This document shows, one piece after another, positions 63,257-64,000 of a stretch of DNA of 64,000 nucleotides (positions within the stretch are counted from its first letter, which is position 1; each line of letters starts with the position of its first letter). The notes beneath the pieces are model-generated. The model saw only the letters and a program-made list of their open reading frames with translations, did not search any database and had not been told where the DNA came from. Source of the DNA: Cristatella mucedo (lineage: Eukaryota > Bryozoa > Phylactolaemata > Cristatellidae); contig WPIO01000002.1 in the NCBI GenBank assembly GCA_009760855.2, positions 8,742,001 to 8,806,000 of the forward strand, written 5' to 3'. The position numbers and the translations under genes were made by a program.

Positions 63257-63965
63257 GCCTCCGGTTTGGCCTGAGAGGTCACGAGGCCCTGTTGATTCTT
63301 GCTTCAAGGCTGCTGGCGACTGCAGATTCGGATTGCTGTTTAGCCGTCTGGTGTGAAGCCGAGAAACTGCCTCCAGGCAAGAGTGACTTTCTGAGGAATG
63401 CCAAAACTGTGCGCCAACGGCTCTGCTCGCTGGCCGTCGCTGCTGCTGCACGTGCGGCTATGGCCGCAGTCGTGCGTGCAGCTCTTGCTGCCTGCCACCC
63501 CCAAGATGGGGGTTCCCCCCTGCGCTCATTCGCTGGCGAGCTGACCTCGTTATTGGGGCCAGTCGATCAAGCTGGTCGAGTTCTTGCACTGACCATTCCA
63601 TCCTTAGTTTCGATGGCTGCAGACACTGGCCGTCATGGCCATCCTACGGACGGCTAGGCTGTCGGTGGTTTCTGCAACGATGCCTGCGATGTGCTTGTGC
63701 CTGTGACGATGCCTTTTTGTATGACTTTTTTCCTATTCGTCGGCTTGGCTCGTTTTTCTACTGCGCTCCTTTCATCTGCCTCGCTGCAAGCACACAGCAG
63801 TCAGCTGCGCTCAAGCTGTGCAGCCATGTAAGCATATCTGACGGCACTTACAGGCCGGTGTGCTCCAGTGCTGCAGCCACCATCCAAAGGACTTTCAAAC
63901 TCTTGCTATCATAACTGCTGTCACATTGCTGGGTGCTTCGTGTAGAGCATCGGTACCTTGACGGT
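63257..63965 (+). other. 3' untranslated region or downstream flank
   Basis: No polyadenylation signal is evident. A 121-codon open plus frame (63,292-63,657), Ala/Leu-rich, lies here with no recognised domain; see findings. Confidence 0.45.
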
Positions 63966-63997
<32 letters not shown>

Positions 63998-64000
63998 GCG
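63966..64000. repeat. (GT)n microsatellite, cut by the window end
   Basis: TG repeats reach the last base. Confidence 0.9.

Overview
This is animal nuclear DNA: small exons split by GT-AG introns, no operons, long dinucleotide microsatellites, and many decayed copies of CR1/L2-type LINEs, tRNA-derived SINEs and Tc1/pogo DNA transposons. The receptor fragment on the left has a transmembrane-7 sequence like those of invertebrate neuropeptide receptors. A bilaterian invertebrate, perhaps a spiralian, is the best guess; the species cannot be fixed from the sequence.

Two protein-coding genes are supported. (1) At 5,777-6,739 (+) lies the last exon of a rhodopsin-family G-protein-coupled receptor, running from extracellular loop 1/TM3 to the stop. 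The exon or exons for TM1-TM2 were not found and probably lie left of the window. (2) From 22,656 to 63,256 (+) runs a complete 13-exon gene for a B'' (PR48/PR70/PR72) regulatory subunit of protein phosphatase 2A, closest to vertebrate PPP2R3B. Every junction is GT-AG, all phases agree, and the joined coding sequence is 2,001 nt plus stop (667 codons). It has the N-terminal KVDELFLKWLSD block, a Ser/Pro/Ala-rich linker, an IPKFYYPTGRP motif, the B'' core with two EF-hand loops, and an unusually acidic C-terminal tail on its own exon after a 10.5-kb intron.

Layout: 1-5.7 kb, sparse unassigned sequence with one tRNA-derived SINE and a ~121-bp tandem array; 5.8-6.7 kb, GPCR exon; 8-20.7 kb, intergenic sequence with LINE fragments, one SINE and a deleted pogo/Tigger element with matching ends; 22.1-22.65 kb, probable promoter and 5' leader; 22.7-63.3 kb, the PP2A gene. 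Its introns 1, 2, 3 and 12 hold most of the mobile DNA: two convergent Tc1 copies at 25.3-28.7 kb, two LINE families, two SINE families and (GT)n, (CT)n and (TA)n tracts.

The most interesting system is the LINE/SINE pair. At least ten fragments of one LINE end in the same 3' stem-loop (GCGCC...GGGCGC) followed by (TTA)n. One tRNA-derived SINE family ends in the same stem-loop and so probably uses that LINE's reverse transcriptase. A second SINE family has a different tail, (TTTA)n, carries a 10-bp palindrome inside its tRNA-like head, and in one place has inserted into the LINE's own 3' region. Forward LINE copies also place a good splice-acceptor-like site inside the PP2A introns.
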